64,000 bases of DNA, from NCBI RefSeq assembly GCF_900157375.1, contig NZ_LT721901.1, positions 2,776,315 through 2,840,314 on the forward strand. The letters run 5' to 3'. The number at the start of each line of letters is the position of its first letter. Within the stretch, counting starts at the first letter, position 1. Position numbers and translations under genes: made by a program. Shown piece by piece: positions 53,175 to 61,623 of this stretch. The stretch is from Mycobacterium rhizamassiliense. Lineage in GTDB: Bacteria; Actinomycetota; Actinomycetes; Mycobacteriales; Mycobacteriaceae. The notes beneath the pieces were generated by a model. The model worked only from the letters and a program-made list of their open reading frames with translations, did no database searches and was not told the DNA's origin.

Positions 53175-54349
53175 CCAACATCAGCGCCGACGCCAATTTC
53201 GACGTCGACGATCTACCGTTCACCCAGGACAGAACACTGGCCTGGCAGCAGCTCCGCCAGCACGGCGACGTCGTGCAAGGTCGCCAGCAGGTGGTGCTGA
53301 CCAGCGCTGCGGCCGTCGATTTCGTGGCGAAACGACCCGAACTCTTCTCCTCAGCCCGAGCGTTCGACCGCCTCGGCAGTCCCGTCCCGATGGTCCCGAT
53401 CGCCATCGACCCACCCGATCACACCCGATTCCGGCGGCTGTTGGACCCGTTCTTCAGTCCCCGAAGGATGGCCGAACGCGAACCCGAGCTCCGCAGGCAG
53501 GCAGGCGAGCTGATCGACGCCATCAAGGAACGGGGGGAGTGCGAGTTCCTCGCCGACGTCGCCGTCCCGTTCCCGTCTCAGGTCTTCCTCACACTGTTCG
53601 GGTTGCCCTTGGAAGACCGCGACCGGCTGCTGCAATGGAAGGACTCGATCCTGGAGTTCACCGACCCCGCCAGCGGCGAGCCGACACCAGAGGTTTTAAC
53701 GCTTGCCCTCGAGCTCTACACCTACCTCAGCGAGCACATCGCGGCGCGTCGCGCCAACCCCGCGGGTGACGACCTGCTCTCCCAGCTCACCGCACTCGAC
53801 GACGAAGGCGGCCTGACCGACCCCGAGATCATCGGCCTGTGCTTCCTGTTCGTCCTTGCCGGCCTCGACACCGTCACGTCCGCTCTGGGTTTCTGCTTTG
53901 CGCGGCTGGCCGCCGACGCGGAACTGCGACACACACTTACCGCCGACTACTCCCTGATCCCGTACTTCATCGAAGAGCAGCTGCGGGTCGACAGCCCGGT
54001 GCCGTTCGCGCCGCGCGTAGCCACCGAGGACCTCGAAGTGGCGGGCCGTCCGGTGGCCAAGGACACCGACATCCTGATCAGTCTGGGCTGCGCGAACCGC
54101 GACCCCGAGCAATATTCAGATCCCGACACCGTGCACCTTGACAAGCGGCCACCCCATTTCGCGTTCGGACGGGGCCCGCACCGTTGCTTGGGGTCTCACC
54201 TGGCCCGCCTCGAGCTGCGCCTGATTCTCGAGGAATGGCACAACCGCATCGCCGACTACGCGCTCGCCGAGGGCGCCCAGCCGGCCGTGCCGTGGCCACA
54301 CGCCACCATGGGGTTGGATGCCGTTCCGATTGTCTTCCCGCCCAGCTGA
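53171..54349 (+). CDS. Cytochrome P450
   Basis: ATG 53171, overlapping the DUF35 stop, gives 392 residues. The frame is open further left without similarity. I helix: LFVLAGLDTVTSAL, with the acid-threonine pair. K helix: ExxR in FIEEQLRVDSPV. Heme loop: FGRGPHRCLGSHLARLEL, with Cys at about residue 339. It should hydroxylate a hydrophobic intermediate using an external ferredoxin and reductase, none of which is encoded nearby. The surrounding genes suggest a cyclic carboxylic acid or ketone substrate (inference). Confidence 0.9.
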   Translation: MTNISADANFDVDDLPFTQDRTLAWQQLRQHGDVVQGRQQVVLTSAAAVDFVAKRPELFSSARAFDRLGSPVPMVPIAIDPPDHTRFRRLLDPFFSPRRMAEREPELRRQAGELIDAIKERGECEFLADVAVPFPSQVFLTLFGLPLEDRDRLLQWKDSILEFTDPASGEPTPEVLTLALELYTYLSEHIAARRANPAGDDLLSQLTALDDEGGLTDPEIIGLCFLFVLAGLDTVTSALGFCFARLAADAELRHTLTADYSLIPYFIEEQLRVDSPVPFAPRVATEDLEVAGRPVAKDTDILISLGCANRDPEQYSDPDTVHLDKRPPHFAFGRGPHRCLGSHLARLELRLILEEWHNRIADYALAEGAQPAVPWPHATMGLDAVPIVFPPS

Positions 54350-54373
54350 TTTCGACACGACCGGAGATTCTCC

Positions 54374-55360
54374 GTGAGCGAATTGCCCACCATGCAGCCG
54401 ACCGGATGGTTCCAGGTCGGCTGGAGTTCTGACCTCGGGGTCGGCGCGGTGAAGCCACAGCGCTATTTCGGGACTAATCTGGTCGCCTTCCGTGACCTGG
54501 ACGGCGTCATTCACATCCTCGATGCGCACTGTCAGCACCTCGGGGCCAACCTGTCCTTCGGCGGCTGTGTAGTCGAGGACGGCATCCAGTGCCCGTTCCA
54601 CGGCTGGGTCTGGGACGGGAACGGCCGCAACGTCCGCATCCCCTATGAGCAGCGGCCCAACCGGGGTCGCCGCGTGCGGGCGTGGCCGGTGGCCGAAATC
54701 AACGAGTGCATCTACCTCTGGCACGACGTGGCACGCCGTGATCCGCTCTGGCAGGTACCCGAGGCGTTCGAGGCCCTGGGAACGCACATCAGCAGTCGGC
54801 GATACCGAACCGTGGGTGATGGCGAACGCGCCTTGTTTCCGGGCGTCCACGTGCACCCGCAGATCGTCGCGGAGAACGGAGTCGACCCGCACCACTTCCA
54901 GTTCGTCCACCGCACCCCGATCAGCCCCGTCGTGCTCACCGAGGACGTCACCGAAGCGGCCTGGCACGCCAAGGTCGGGTTCGGGCGACGATGGGCCGAC
55001 GGCGTCGACCGGCCCGGCGACACCCACAACACCATCGAGATCCGCTGGTCGGGAATCGGGGTCAGCTTCAACGGGGAGCAGACCGCCGACGGCGTGCGGG
55101 TCATCGCGATCTGCACGACGCCCGTCGATGACACCACGTCCGACATCTTCGCGACGTACTGGATCTCTGAGGGGGAGAACTACGACGAACGGCTCCGCGT
55201 GGCCAAAATGGCGCTGCCCGACGACATCATGATCTGGGATCACCAGCAGTACCTGGACAAACCCGGGCTGGCGCCGACCGAGGCCGCGGGCTTTCAGCGG
55301 CTGCGCCACTGGGCGCGCGGCTTCTATCCGAAACCTGACGTACTCGCCGCCAACAAATAG
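54374..55360 (+). CDS. Rieske-type oxygenase (KshA-like)
   Basis: This 328-residue oxygenase has a [2Fe-2S] Rieske site formed by Cys53-x-His55 (DAHCQHLGANL) and Cys73-x2-His76 (QCPFHGWVW). The mononuclear iron is bound by DPHHFQFVH (Asp171, His174, His179) and probably the Asp in IMIWDHQQYLDKP. The order and the NGVDPHHFQFVH run resemble KshA of steroid ring opening, but the protein is shorter than KshA (about 380). No dedicated reductase is nearby. It is 24 bases after the P450 gene and likely acts on the same intermediate. Confidence 0.88.
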   Translation: MSELPTMQPTGWFQVGWSSDLGVGAVKPQRYFGTNLVAFRDLDGVIHILDAHCQHLGANLSFGGCVVEDGIQCPFHGWVWDGNGRNVRIPYEQRPNRGRRVRAWPVAEINECIYLWHDVARRDPLWQVPEAFEALGTHISSRRYRTVGDGERALFPGVHVHPQIVAENGVDPHHFQFVHRTPISPVVLTEDVTEAAWHAKVGFGRRWADGVDRPGDTHNTIEIRWSGIGVSFNGEQTADGVRVIAICTTPVDDTTSDIFATYWISEGENYDERLRVAKMALPDDIMIWDHQQYLDKPGLAPTEAAGFQRLRHWARGFYPKPDVLAANK

Positions 55361-55423
55361 ACCCGCAAGAAAAAACTGAATGCATTCCCCTGTGTTCTAG
55401 ACACCCCGACAAAGGAGGCACCC

Positions 55424-56575
55424 GTGCCGCTGCAGCCCTGGATGGAATTGATCTCCGTCGACGATCACCTGATTGAGCACCCGAAGGTGTGGAGTGATCG
55501 ACTGCCCACCAAATACTTGGAGGCGGGTCCCAAGATCATCGAGTGGGAGCGCCCCGACACCGGCGCGATGTGTCAGGTCTGGGAGTACGAGGGCCGGATC
55601 TACCCCTACATCGGGCTTAACGCGGTCGCGGGCAAGAAACCCGAGGAGTACGGCATCGAACCGGTGCGCTACGACGACATGATCCCCGGTTGCTATGACC
55701 CCAAGGCCCGGGTCGCCGACATGGACATCGACGGCGTGCAAGCGATGACCTGTTTCCCGTCATTCCCGCGGTTCGCGGGCGCGGTGTTCCACGAGGGCGA
55801 GGACAAAGAGTTAGCACGGCTGTGCTCGGCAGCGTGGAACGACTTCCACCTCGACGAGTGGGCCGCCACCGCACCCGACCGGTTCGTCGCGGTTGCGATG
55901 CTGCCGTTCTGGGACGTCGAGGCCAGCGTCAAGGAAATCCACCGCGTCGCGGCCAAGGGCGCCAAGTGCGTTACCTTCCCCGACCTGCCCGACAAGCTGG
56001 GATTGCCGTCAGTGCATTCCGATCACTGGGACCCGCTGCTCTCGGCGATGGAGGACACCGGCCTGGTGCTGGCTCAGCACTTCGGTTCCGGTGGCTTCCC
56101 ACCGCCGATTGCTCCGGACGCACCGTTCGCCGTGTTCGTCACGCTGATGGGCACCATGTCGATGACCGCACTGACCGACTGGTTGTTCAGCCACACGCTC
56201 TACCGGCATCCCCAGCTGAAGATCGGCTTGAGTGAGGGCGGCGTCGGGTGGATTCCCTACATCTTGGAGCGCGCCGACAGCGTGTGGCGCAAACACCGCT
56301 TCTACAACAACGTCAACCAGGACCATCCGCCGAGCTACCTATGGAAGAAGCACTTCCACGGCTGCTTCATCGAGGACGATTTCGGCATGGAGATCCGCCA
56401 CCACATCGGCGTCGACCAGATCACCTGGGAATGCGACTACCCACACTCGGATTCGTTCTGGCCGCAGAGCCGCGCCCGGGCCGCGCAGGCCCTCAAGGAC
56501 GTGCCCGACGACGAAGCCCACAAGATCGTCGAGCTCAATGCCCGGGAGTTCTACAACTTTCCGCGGGCGGCGTGA
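55424..56575 (+). CDS. Amidohydrolase-2 metal hydrolase/decarboxylase
   Basis: This 383-residue TIM-barrel protein starts at GTG 55424, behind an ideal AAAGGAGG. Metal residues appear in LISVDDHLIEHP, LVLAQHFG and ITWECDYPHSDSFWPQ. It is related to the 22773 product but clearly diverged. Family members act on ring-cleavage acids by decarboxylation or C-C hydrolysis. As it follows the Rieske gene, it may process the oxygenase product (inference). The stop overlaps the next small gene as GTGA. Confidence 0.87.
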   Translation: MPLQPWMELISVDDHLIEHPKVWSDRLPTKYLEAGPKIIEWERPDTGAMCQVWEYEGRIYPYIGLNAVAGKKPEEYGIEPVRYDDMIPGCYDPKARVADMDIDGVQAMTCFPSFPRFAGAVFHEGEDKELARLCSAAWNDFHLDEWAATAPDRFVAVAMLPFWDVEASVKEIHRVAAKGAKCVTFPDLPDKLGLPSVHSDHWDPLLSAMEDTGLVLAQHFGSGGFPPPIAPDAPFAVFVTLMGTMSMTALTDWLFSHTLYRHPQLKIGLSEGGVGWIPYILERADSVWRKHRFYNNVNQDHPPSYLWKKHFHGCFIEDDFGMEIRHHIGVDQITWECDYPHSDSFWPQSRARAAQALKDVPDDEAHKIVELNAREFYNFPRAA

Positions 56576-56829
56576 CCTCCGCCGGCGACGACGTGGAGCG
56601 GGTTGAGCAGCTTCCTCGGTCGGACTGGACCGACCAGGATCTCCTGACCAAGGACGAGGCCCGCGAGCGCCTCGTCGGGGAGATCGGTCGCACCCGGGCT
56701 CGGCTCAACGAAGTGAAGGCTAGCTCGGGCGATCCTGCCCAGATCGACGCAGAGATCATCCTGCTGGCCCGTCGCCTCAACGCGATGGAGTCAGTCCGCG
56801 ACGAATACAACGACTACCTCGACGGCTAG
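56572..56829 (+). CDS. Small conserved-type helical protein of unknown function
   Basis: This 85-residue acidic protein starts at GTG 56572, overlapping the amidohydrolase stop. The central part TKDEARERLVGEIGRTRARL to ILLARRLNAMESVRDEYNDY is predicted as two helices with heptad-like spacing. No domain is recognised. Its tight coupling to the amidohydrolase suggests an accessory subunit or a regulator of it. Confidence 0.7.
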   Translation: MTSAGDDVERVEQLPRSDWTDQDLLTKDEARERLVGEIGRTRARLNEVKASSGDPAQIDAEIILLARRLNAMESVRDEYNDYLDG

Positions 56830-56858
56830 TTAGTCCGTCCGGAGCCAAGGAGTAGGTA

Positions 56859-57641
56859 ATGGTGATGGTGCAGCAATTCGAAGGTGCCTCGGCGATCGTC
56901 AGCGGCGGCGCCGGCGGTCTGGGCGAGGCGACGGTTCGCCGGCTGCACGCCGACGGGCTGGGTGTGGTGATTGCCGATCTCGCCACCGACAAGGGCAAGG
57001 CGTTGGCTGACGAGTTGGGCAGCCGGGCCGCGTTCGTGAGCACTGACGTGACGAGCGAGGACAGCATCCTGGGCGCCGTCGAGCAGGCCAACCAGCTCGG
57101 CCAGCTGCGCTACGCGGTCGTCGCGCACGGCGGTTTCGGTGTCGCCCAACGGATCGTACAGCGTGATGGGAGCCCCGCCGACTTCAGTGGCTTCACGAAG
57201 ACGATCGACCTCTACCTCAACGGCACCTATAACGTGGCCCGGTTGGTAGCCGCCTCGATCGCCGCGGCCGAACCCCGGGAAAGTGGTGAACGGGGCGCGC
57301 TGGTGCTGACCGCATCGATCGCGGGCTACGAGGGCCAGATCGGGCAGACCGCCTATGCTGCGGCCAAGGCCGGAGTCATCGGGTTGACCATCGCGGCCGC
57401 CAGGGATCTGAGTTCGGTGGGCATCCGGGTCAACACCATCGCGCCGGGAACGATGAAGACTCCGATCATGGAATCGGTCGGCGAAGAGGCCATCGCCAAG
57501 TTCACTGCGAACGTGCCATTCCCGAAGCGGCTCGGATCCCCCGCGGAATTCGCCGATGCGGCCACGTTTCTGCTGATCAACGGTTACGTCAACGGCGAGG
57601 TCTTGCGGCTCGACGGCGCGCAGCGCTTCACCCCGAAGTAG
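56859..57641 (+). CDS. SDR-family dehydrogenase (HSD17B10/3-hydroxyacyl-CoA type)
   Basis: This 260-residue SDR starts at ATG 56859, preceded by AAGGAGTAGG. ASAIVSGGAGGLGEATVRRL is the cofactor site, with Ser-Gly in place of Thr-Gly. VVAHGGFG replaces the usual NNAG. LVLTASIAGYEGQIGQTAYA plus AAKAGVIGLTI holds the Ser-Tyr-Lys triad, and VRVNTIAPG-type (IRVNTIAPGTMKTP) follows. It resembles mitochondrial type 10 HSD, which oxidises short branched 3-hydroxyacyl-CoA and steroids. A 3-hydroxyacyl-CoA dehydrogenase role in the operon is likely. Confidence 0.86.
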   Translation: MVMVQQFEGASAIVSGGAGGLGEATVRRLHADGLGVVIADLATDKGKALADELGSRAAFVSTDVTSEDSILGAVEQANQLGQLRYAVVAHGGFGVAQRIVQRDGSPADFSGFTKTIDLYLNGTYNVARLVAASIAAAEPRESGERGALVLTASIAGYEGQIGQTAYAAAKAGVIGLTIAAARDLSSVGIRVNTIAPGTMKTPIMESVGEEAIAKFTANVPFPKRLGSPAEFADAATFLLINGYVNGEVLRLDGAQRFTPK

Positions 57642-57690
57642 TACGCCGGCGCCACCCGCGACGATGATCCATGAAAACCGAAGGGGGAAA

Positions 57691-58494
57691 GTGAGTTCGA
57701 GCGACACTGGGTCCTCGGAGGTCACCAAGTGGGATCCTCAGCTGACCGAGCGGGTGCTGGGCTGGATTCGTCCGATCGTCAAGGGGTATCACCGTTCCCG
57801 GGTGCGCGGTCTGGATTCCTTTCCATCCGGTGGGGCGCTAGTGGTGTCCAACCACTCGGGTGGGTTGTTCGCGCTGGACATGCCGGTGTTCGCGACCGGT
57901 TTCTACGACAGGTTCGGCTACGACCGGCCCGTTTACACACTCAGTCACGACATCCTCGTGACCGGCCCGGCCGGCGACATCTTGTCCAAGACGGGCTTCA
58001 TCCGCGCCAATCGCGACAACGCCGGTGCGGCGCTGCGTTCGGGCGGGGTGGTCGTGGTGTTCCCCGGCGGCGACTACGACGTCTACCGATCCACCCGGTC
58101 AGCGAACATCATCGACTTCAATGGTCGAACCGGTTACGTAAAGCCGCGCTAAACGTCGAAGTGCCCATCGTCCCCGCGGTATCCATCGGCGGGCAGGAAA
58201 ACCAGCTCTGCCTGTCCCGCGGCGAAGGGCTGGCAAAACTGCTCGGGCTCGATAAGCTGCGGCTGAAGAACCTGCCCATCTCGTTCGGCTTCCCCCTTCG
58301 GACTGAGCATCATGTTGCCGGTCAATGTGCCACTGCCCACGAAGGTCGTCACCCAGGTCCTAGAGCCGATCGACATCCTCGCCCAGTTCGGCGCGGATCC
58401 CGACATCGACCAGGTCGACGCCCACGTCCGCCACGTCATGCAACAGGCTCTTGACAGGCTGGCCGACGAGCGCCGGTTCCCGATGCTGGGCTGA
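57691..58494 (+). pseudogene. Lysophospholipid acyltransferase-like protein, frameshifted
   Basis: GTG 57691 behind AAGGGGGAAA opens an acyltransferase. VVSNHSGGLFALDMPVFATG is the catalytic NHxxxxD-type segment, and DILSKTGFIRANRDNA and VVVFPGGDYDVYR follow. The frame stops at 58152 after TGYVKPR, but the protein continues one frame over as ALNVEVPIVPAVSIGGQEN. A second shift near 58300 leads to NVPLPTKVVTQVLEPIDI and ends at 58494. Two one-base changes would restore about 267 residues, so sequencing error must be considered. Confidence 0.65.
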
Positions 58495-58852
58495 TAGGCA
58501 CCGGGCACCAGCTACGGGACCCTACGGGCGCACTGCTTGACCCAGGCGTGCCGCAACAACCCGCTTCGCCGAGGCATGAGTGGCCGCCAGCCGGATCAGT
58601 CACGGGCCCGCGCCGCCACAGGTCACACGTCCGCTGGAAGCCGCCCGAGCATTACGTGATGCGATGTGTATCGTGCCGGGTGCAGTCAATCCCGGCTGCA
58701 TGTGTAGTCAAGGATCCGGCAGAGCGGTGCCAAACTTCAGCTTTGCGCAACAGACCGCGGGTCGTTCTGAAAGGTCGAGTTCAGGGCCGGACAACCGGCG
58801 GGCGTGGCCCCGACGGCACATGCTTCGACGACCGTCGGGGGTAGCGGGGCCG
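58495..58852. other. Intergenic between convergent genes
   Basis: About 360 bases between the acyltransferase relic and the TetR stop. No ORF with similarity was found. Confidence 0.45.
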
Positions 58853-59443
58853 TTACTTCAGTACCGCGGGCAGCGCCGCGAACTCCTGGCGGATCAGATC
58901 GTCGAGAGCGCGGCCCGGTGTCGACAACCATTGATTGAGGGCACGTTCGACCAACAGCATCCCGACGGCCGCCAGCAGTCGGCACTCGTCATCGGGTGTC
59001 GGCAGATGTCGCCGTTCGGCGATCACCTTCGCCACTGTCGTCGCGTTGGCCTCGTGATTGCTACGCTCCCGGCCCAGCAGCACGAGCGATGACGCGACCG
59101 CTTCGTGGTACTGCGCGATGCGCGTGCGAATGCGCTTGAGCCCCGGCGCAAGCAACGCAAACGAGCTTGCCAGCGCCTCGAAGTCGGATAGCTCCTCGGG
59201 CTGCGCGAGGTAGACCCCGCTGACGGCGTCGATGAAGTCGTACTCACCGAAGAACAGCACCGACTCCTTGCCGGGGAAGTACCGGTAGAAGGTCCGCGGG
59301 GAAACGCCCGCGCCCTCGGCGATCTGATCGGTGGTGGTCTCGTCGTAACCGTTGGCGCTGAACAAGTTCAGGGCCGCCTCCAGCAGCGCATTCCGCGTCC
59401 GATCAGCATGCTCGTCACGCGGTGAACGATCGCCCCGTGCCAT
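58853..59443 (-). CDS. TetR-family regulator (paralogue of 47754 gene)
   Basis: This 196-residue repressor starts at ATG 59443, preceded by AGGAGGTGG, while the frame is open to 59494. HTH: TTTDQIAEGAGVSPRTFYRY, then FPGKESVLFFGEYDFI. VYLAQP begins the sensor domain and LPTPDDECRLLAAVGMLLVE is near its end. It is collinear with the 47754 product over its full length, both 196 residues. Family B site B6 lies about 100 bases upstream, at the same relative position as B4 before its paralogue. The most divergent parts are in the sensor domain, so the two may respond to different ligands. Confidence 0.87.
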   Translation of the reverse strand: MARGDRSPRDEHADRTRNALLEAALNLFSANGYDETTTDQIAEGAGVSPRTFYRYFPGKESVLFFGEYDFIDAVSGVYLAQPEELSDFEALASSFALLAPGLKRIRTRIAQYHEAVASSLVLLGRERSNHEANATTVAKVIAERRHLPTPDDECRLLAAVGMLLVERALNQWLSTPGRALDDLIRQEFAALPAVLK

Positions 59444-59541
59444 CCGCCACCTCCTCGACTGTCTCCGATGTCCCGACAGCGACAACCATGGCATCGGCCC
59501 ATCGTTGACACCCGCGGCCGCGCCGAGGCTACAGCGCTAAC

Positions 59542-59561
59542 TATGACAGTGTATTGCCAAA
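59542..59561. promoter_or_regulatory. Family B operator, site B6
   Basis: TATGACAGTGTATTGCCAAA has a perfect left half and a degenerate right half. On the minus strand TTGGAC and TAGTTA flank it with an 18-base spacer, as in B2. Confidence 0.55.
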
Positions 59562-60145
59562 GTCCAATTCAGGCCTCGGCTGGCGCATGCAGGCGATTCT
59601 GGTCGCATCGCCGAACCCGGCGGAACGGCAACCACGCACCTCCGCAGATCCGCCGAACCACACTCGGTCACGCTGCTTTCGGGGGGTCGTTCCTCAGCCC
59701 CACAAAGGGGCGAGCGAGACAGAATCACGTTCAGCAGCAAGCGATCTGAGCGATGAGACCGCCACGATGGAGTGCGCCCCGTAGCCGATCTTGGCACGGG
59801 AGTGACCTCGCCGGCGTTCGTAAAGCCCGTCGCACAGTTCTCATGGTGGCCTTCATCGAAGACGCGCCGCGCGTCGACGTCCTGGTGCCGTTCGCCCAGG
59901 GTCACCACCAAGGACGAAAACCACGGGCCGCGTGTTGCCGAAGGACGCCAGGGCGATGCGGAGCAAGGAGGATGATGGCGATCGCGCACCGCACAGCAGG
60001 ACAACACGAACGAAGTCCACCTGGACGGCACGGCGATCCCTCCGCGCCGGGGAGGGCCCCCTGAATGGATCGGACCGCGGCTCACACAGCCTGGCGCCAT
60101 GGCTGATCGTGGAGATGAACGGCGTCGGACCCAGCTCAGCACTGG
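59562..60145. other. Intergenic region without a supported gene
   Basis: About 580 bases with long open frames on both strands that show no family resemblance. Possibly degraded coding sequence. Confidence 0.45.
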
Positions 60146-60161
60146 TTGACAATATTGTCAA
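60146..60161. promoter_or_regulatory. Family A operator, site A3
   Basis: TTGACAATATTGTCAA is a perfect 16-base palindrome, the most symmetric of the six sites. It lies 249 bases before the CoA-transferase start. Confidence 0.6.
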
Positions 60162-60235
60162 GATCTCGCTTTAGCATCGCTGAAGTGGCTATATACCCGG
60201 CGCGTAAAAGGCATACGCCCATCACGACTCGTCAG

Positions 60236-60251
60236 TTGACAAAAACGTCAA
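60236..60251. promoter_or_regulatory. Family A operator, site A4
   Basis: TTGACAAAAACGTCAA is followed after 19 bases (counted from TTGACA) by TACGATGC, matching the TACCATGC that follows site A2 at the same distance. It lies 159 bases before the CoA-transferase. Confidence 0.65.
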
Positions 60252-60409
60252 CAAGCGGGTTACGATGCCCGGGTGACTGTGCTGACCGGAGCTTCGCCGA
60301 GCGCGCGAACCGCGAGTGATGGGGGCGTCCATGCCACATCCACAGGCTGATCGCATTACTACTCGACTGACGCCGGCCGCCAGCACTCAACAGATGAACC
60401 GATGGACGC

Positions 60410-61621
60410 ATGACTGACGTGTTGAGCGGGATCCGCGTGGTCGAGCTGGCCGCGTGGACGTTCGTCCCCGCGGCCGGCGCGGTGCTTGCCGACTGGGGTG
60501 CCGACGTCATCAAGGTCGAGCATCCTGAGACGGGCGACCCGCAGCGCGGGCTGATCAGTTCGGGGATCGTCACCGGCGCGGGGGAAGTGAACCACTTCGT
60601 CGAGCAGCCCAACCGCGGCAAGCGCAGCGTCGGGTTGGACACCTCCACCCCCGAAGGCCTCGAGCTGCTGATGACGCTGCTCGAAACCGCCGACGTCTTC
60701 ATCACCAACCTGCTGCCCGACTCCCGACAGCGGATGGGCATCGACGTCGACCAGATCCGCGCCCGCAACCCGAAGATCATCTACGCGCGCGGCCACGGCT
60801 ACGGCACCAAGGGCGAACTGTCCGCCCAGGGCGGTTTCGACCTGGCGGCGTACTGGGCGCGCGGCGGCATCGGCGATGCGTACTCCGACGGCACCGGCTC
60901 CTATCCTCCGATTCAGCGACCGGGCTTCGGTGACTCCTACGGTGGACTGGCGCTCGCGGCCGGCATTGCCGCAGCCCTGGTGAAACGCGAACGCACCGGT
61001 GAGCCATCGGTCGTCGACGTCTCCCTGCTCAACGCCGCAATCTGGCAGTTGGGCCCCGACATCGTCGGATCAGGCGTCACCGGTCAGGACATCCCAAAGT
61101 TCAACCTCGACGAGATGCCCAACCCGGTGGCGGGCATCTACAAGACCGGCGACAACCGGTTCATCGCCTTCGTGCTGCTACAGGCCGACCGATTCTGGTC
61201 GGACTTCTGCACCCGGCTGGGCCGCACCGACCTGATCGACGACGAACGCTTCGCCAATGCCACGGTGCGGTTCGGCAACCGCAAGCAGTGCATCGCCGAA
61301 CTGCGGGCCAGCTTCGCGTCGGAGAGCCTTGCGCACTGGGAGAAGGCGTTCGCCGGGTTCGACGGCGTGTGGGACGTCATGCGCACCGCCCACGAGGTGC
61401 ACAGCGATCCGCAGGTGATCGCCAACGGGTACCTGCCGCGGGTCACCGACGCCAAGTCCAACGAGTTCGCGCTGGCGGCAAGCCCCGCCCAGTTCAACGA
61501 GATACCACTGGACCTCACGCGCGCGCCTGCACACGGTGAGCACACCGACGCCGTGCTGGCCGAGCTGGGATTCAGCGAGGACGAGATCATCGAATTCAAG
61601 ATCAACTCGGTGGTGCTGTAG
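60410..61621 (+). CDS. CaiB/BaiF family CoA-transferase
   Basis: This 403-residue class III CoA-transferase has IRVVELAAWTFVPAAGAVLADWGADVIKVEHP at the N-terminus (read here as VVELAAW and ADWGADVIKVEHP) and the CoA-binding NRGKRSVGLD. The catalytic Asp is at about residue 175, in RPGFGDSYGGLALAAG. It moves CoA between acids, so it can activate a free acid without ATP. Racemase relatives (Amacr) share the fold, but the GFGD motif favours transferase. It is preceded by two family A operators and is followed after 2 bases by the VOC gene. Confidence 0.87.
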   Translation: MTDVLSGIRVVELAAWTFVPAAGAVLADWGADVIKVEHPETGDPQRGLISSGIVTGAGEVNHFVEQPNRGKRSVGLDTSTPEGLELLMTLLETADVFITNLLPDSRQRMGIDVDQIRARNPKIIYARGHGYGTKGELSAQGGFDLAAYWARGGIGDAYSDGTGSYPPIQRPGFGDSYGGLALAAGIAAALVKRERTGEPSVVDVSLLNAAIWQLGPDIVGSGVTGQDIPKFNLDEMPNPVAGIYKTGDNRFIAFVLLQADRFWSDFCTRLGRTDLIDDERFANATVRFGNRKQCIAELRASFASESLAHWEKAFAGFDGVWDVMRTAHEVHSDPQVIANGYLPRVTDAKSNEFALAASPAQFNEIPLDLTRAPAHGEHTDAVLAELGFSEDEIIEFKINSVVL

Positions 61622-61623
61622 CA

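Noticed and set aside
59537..60142. 201-residue minus-strand ORF
   Set aside because: No similarity, no ribosome site and no coding bias; kept as non-coding or degraded sequence.
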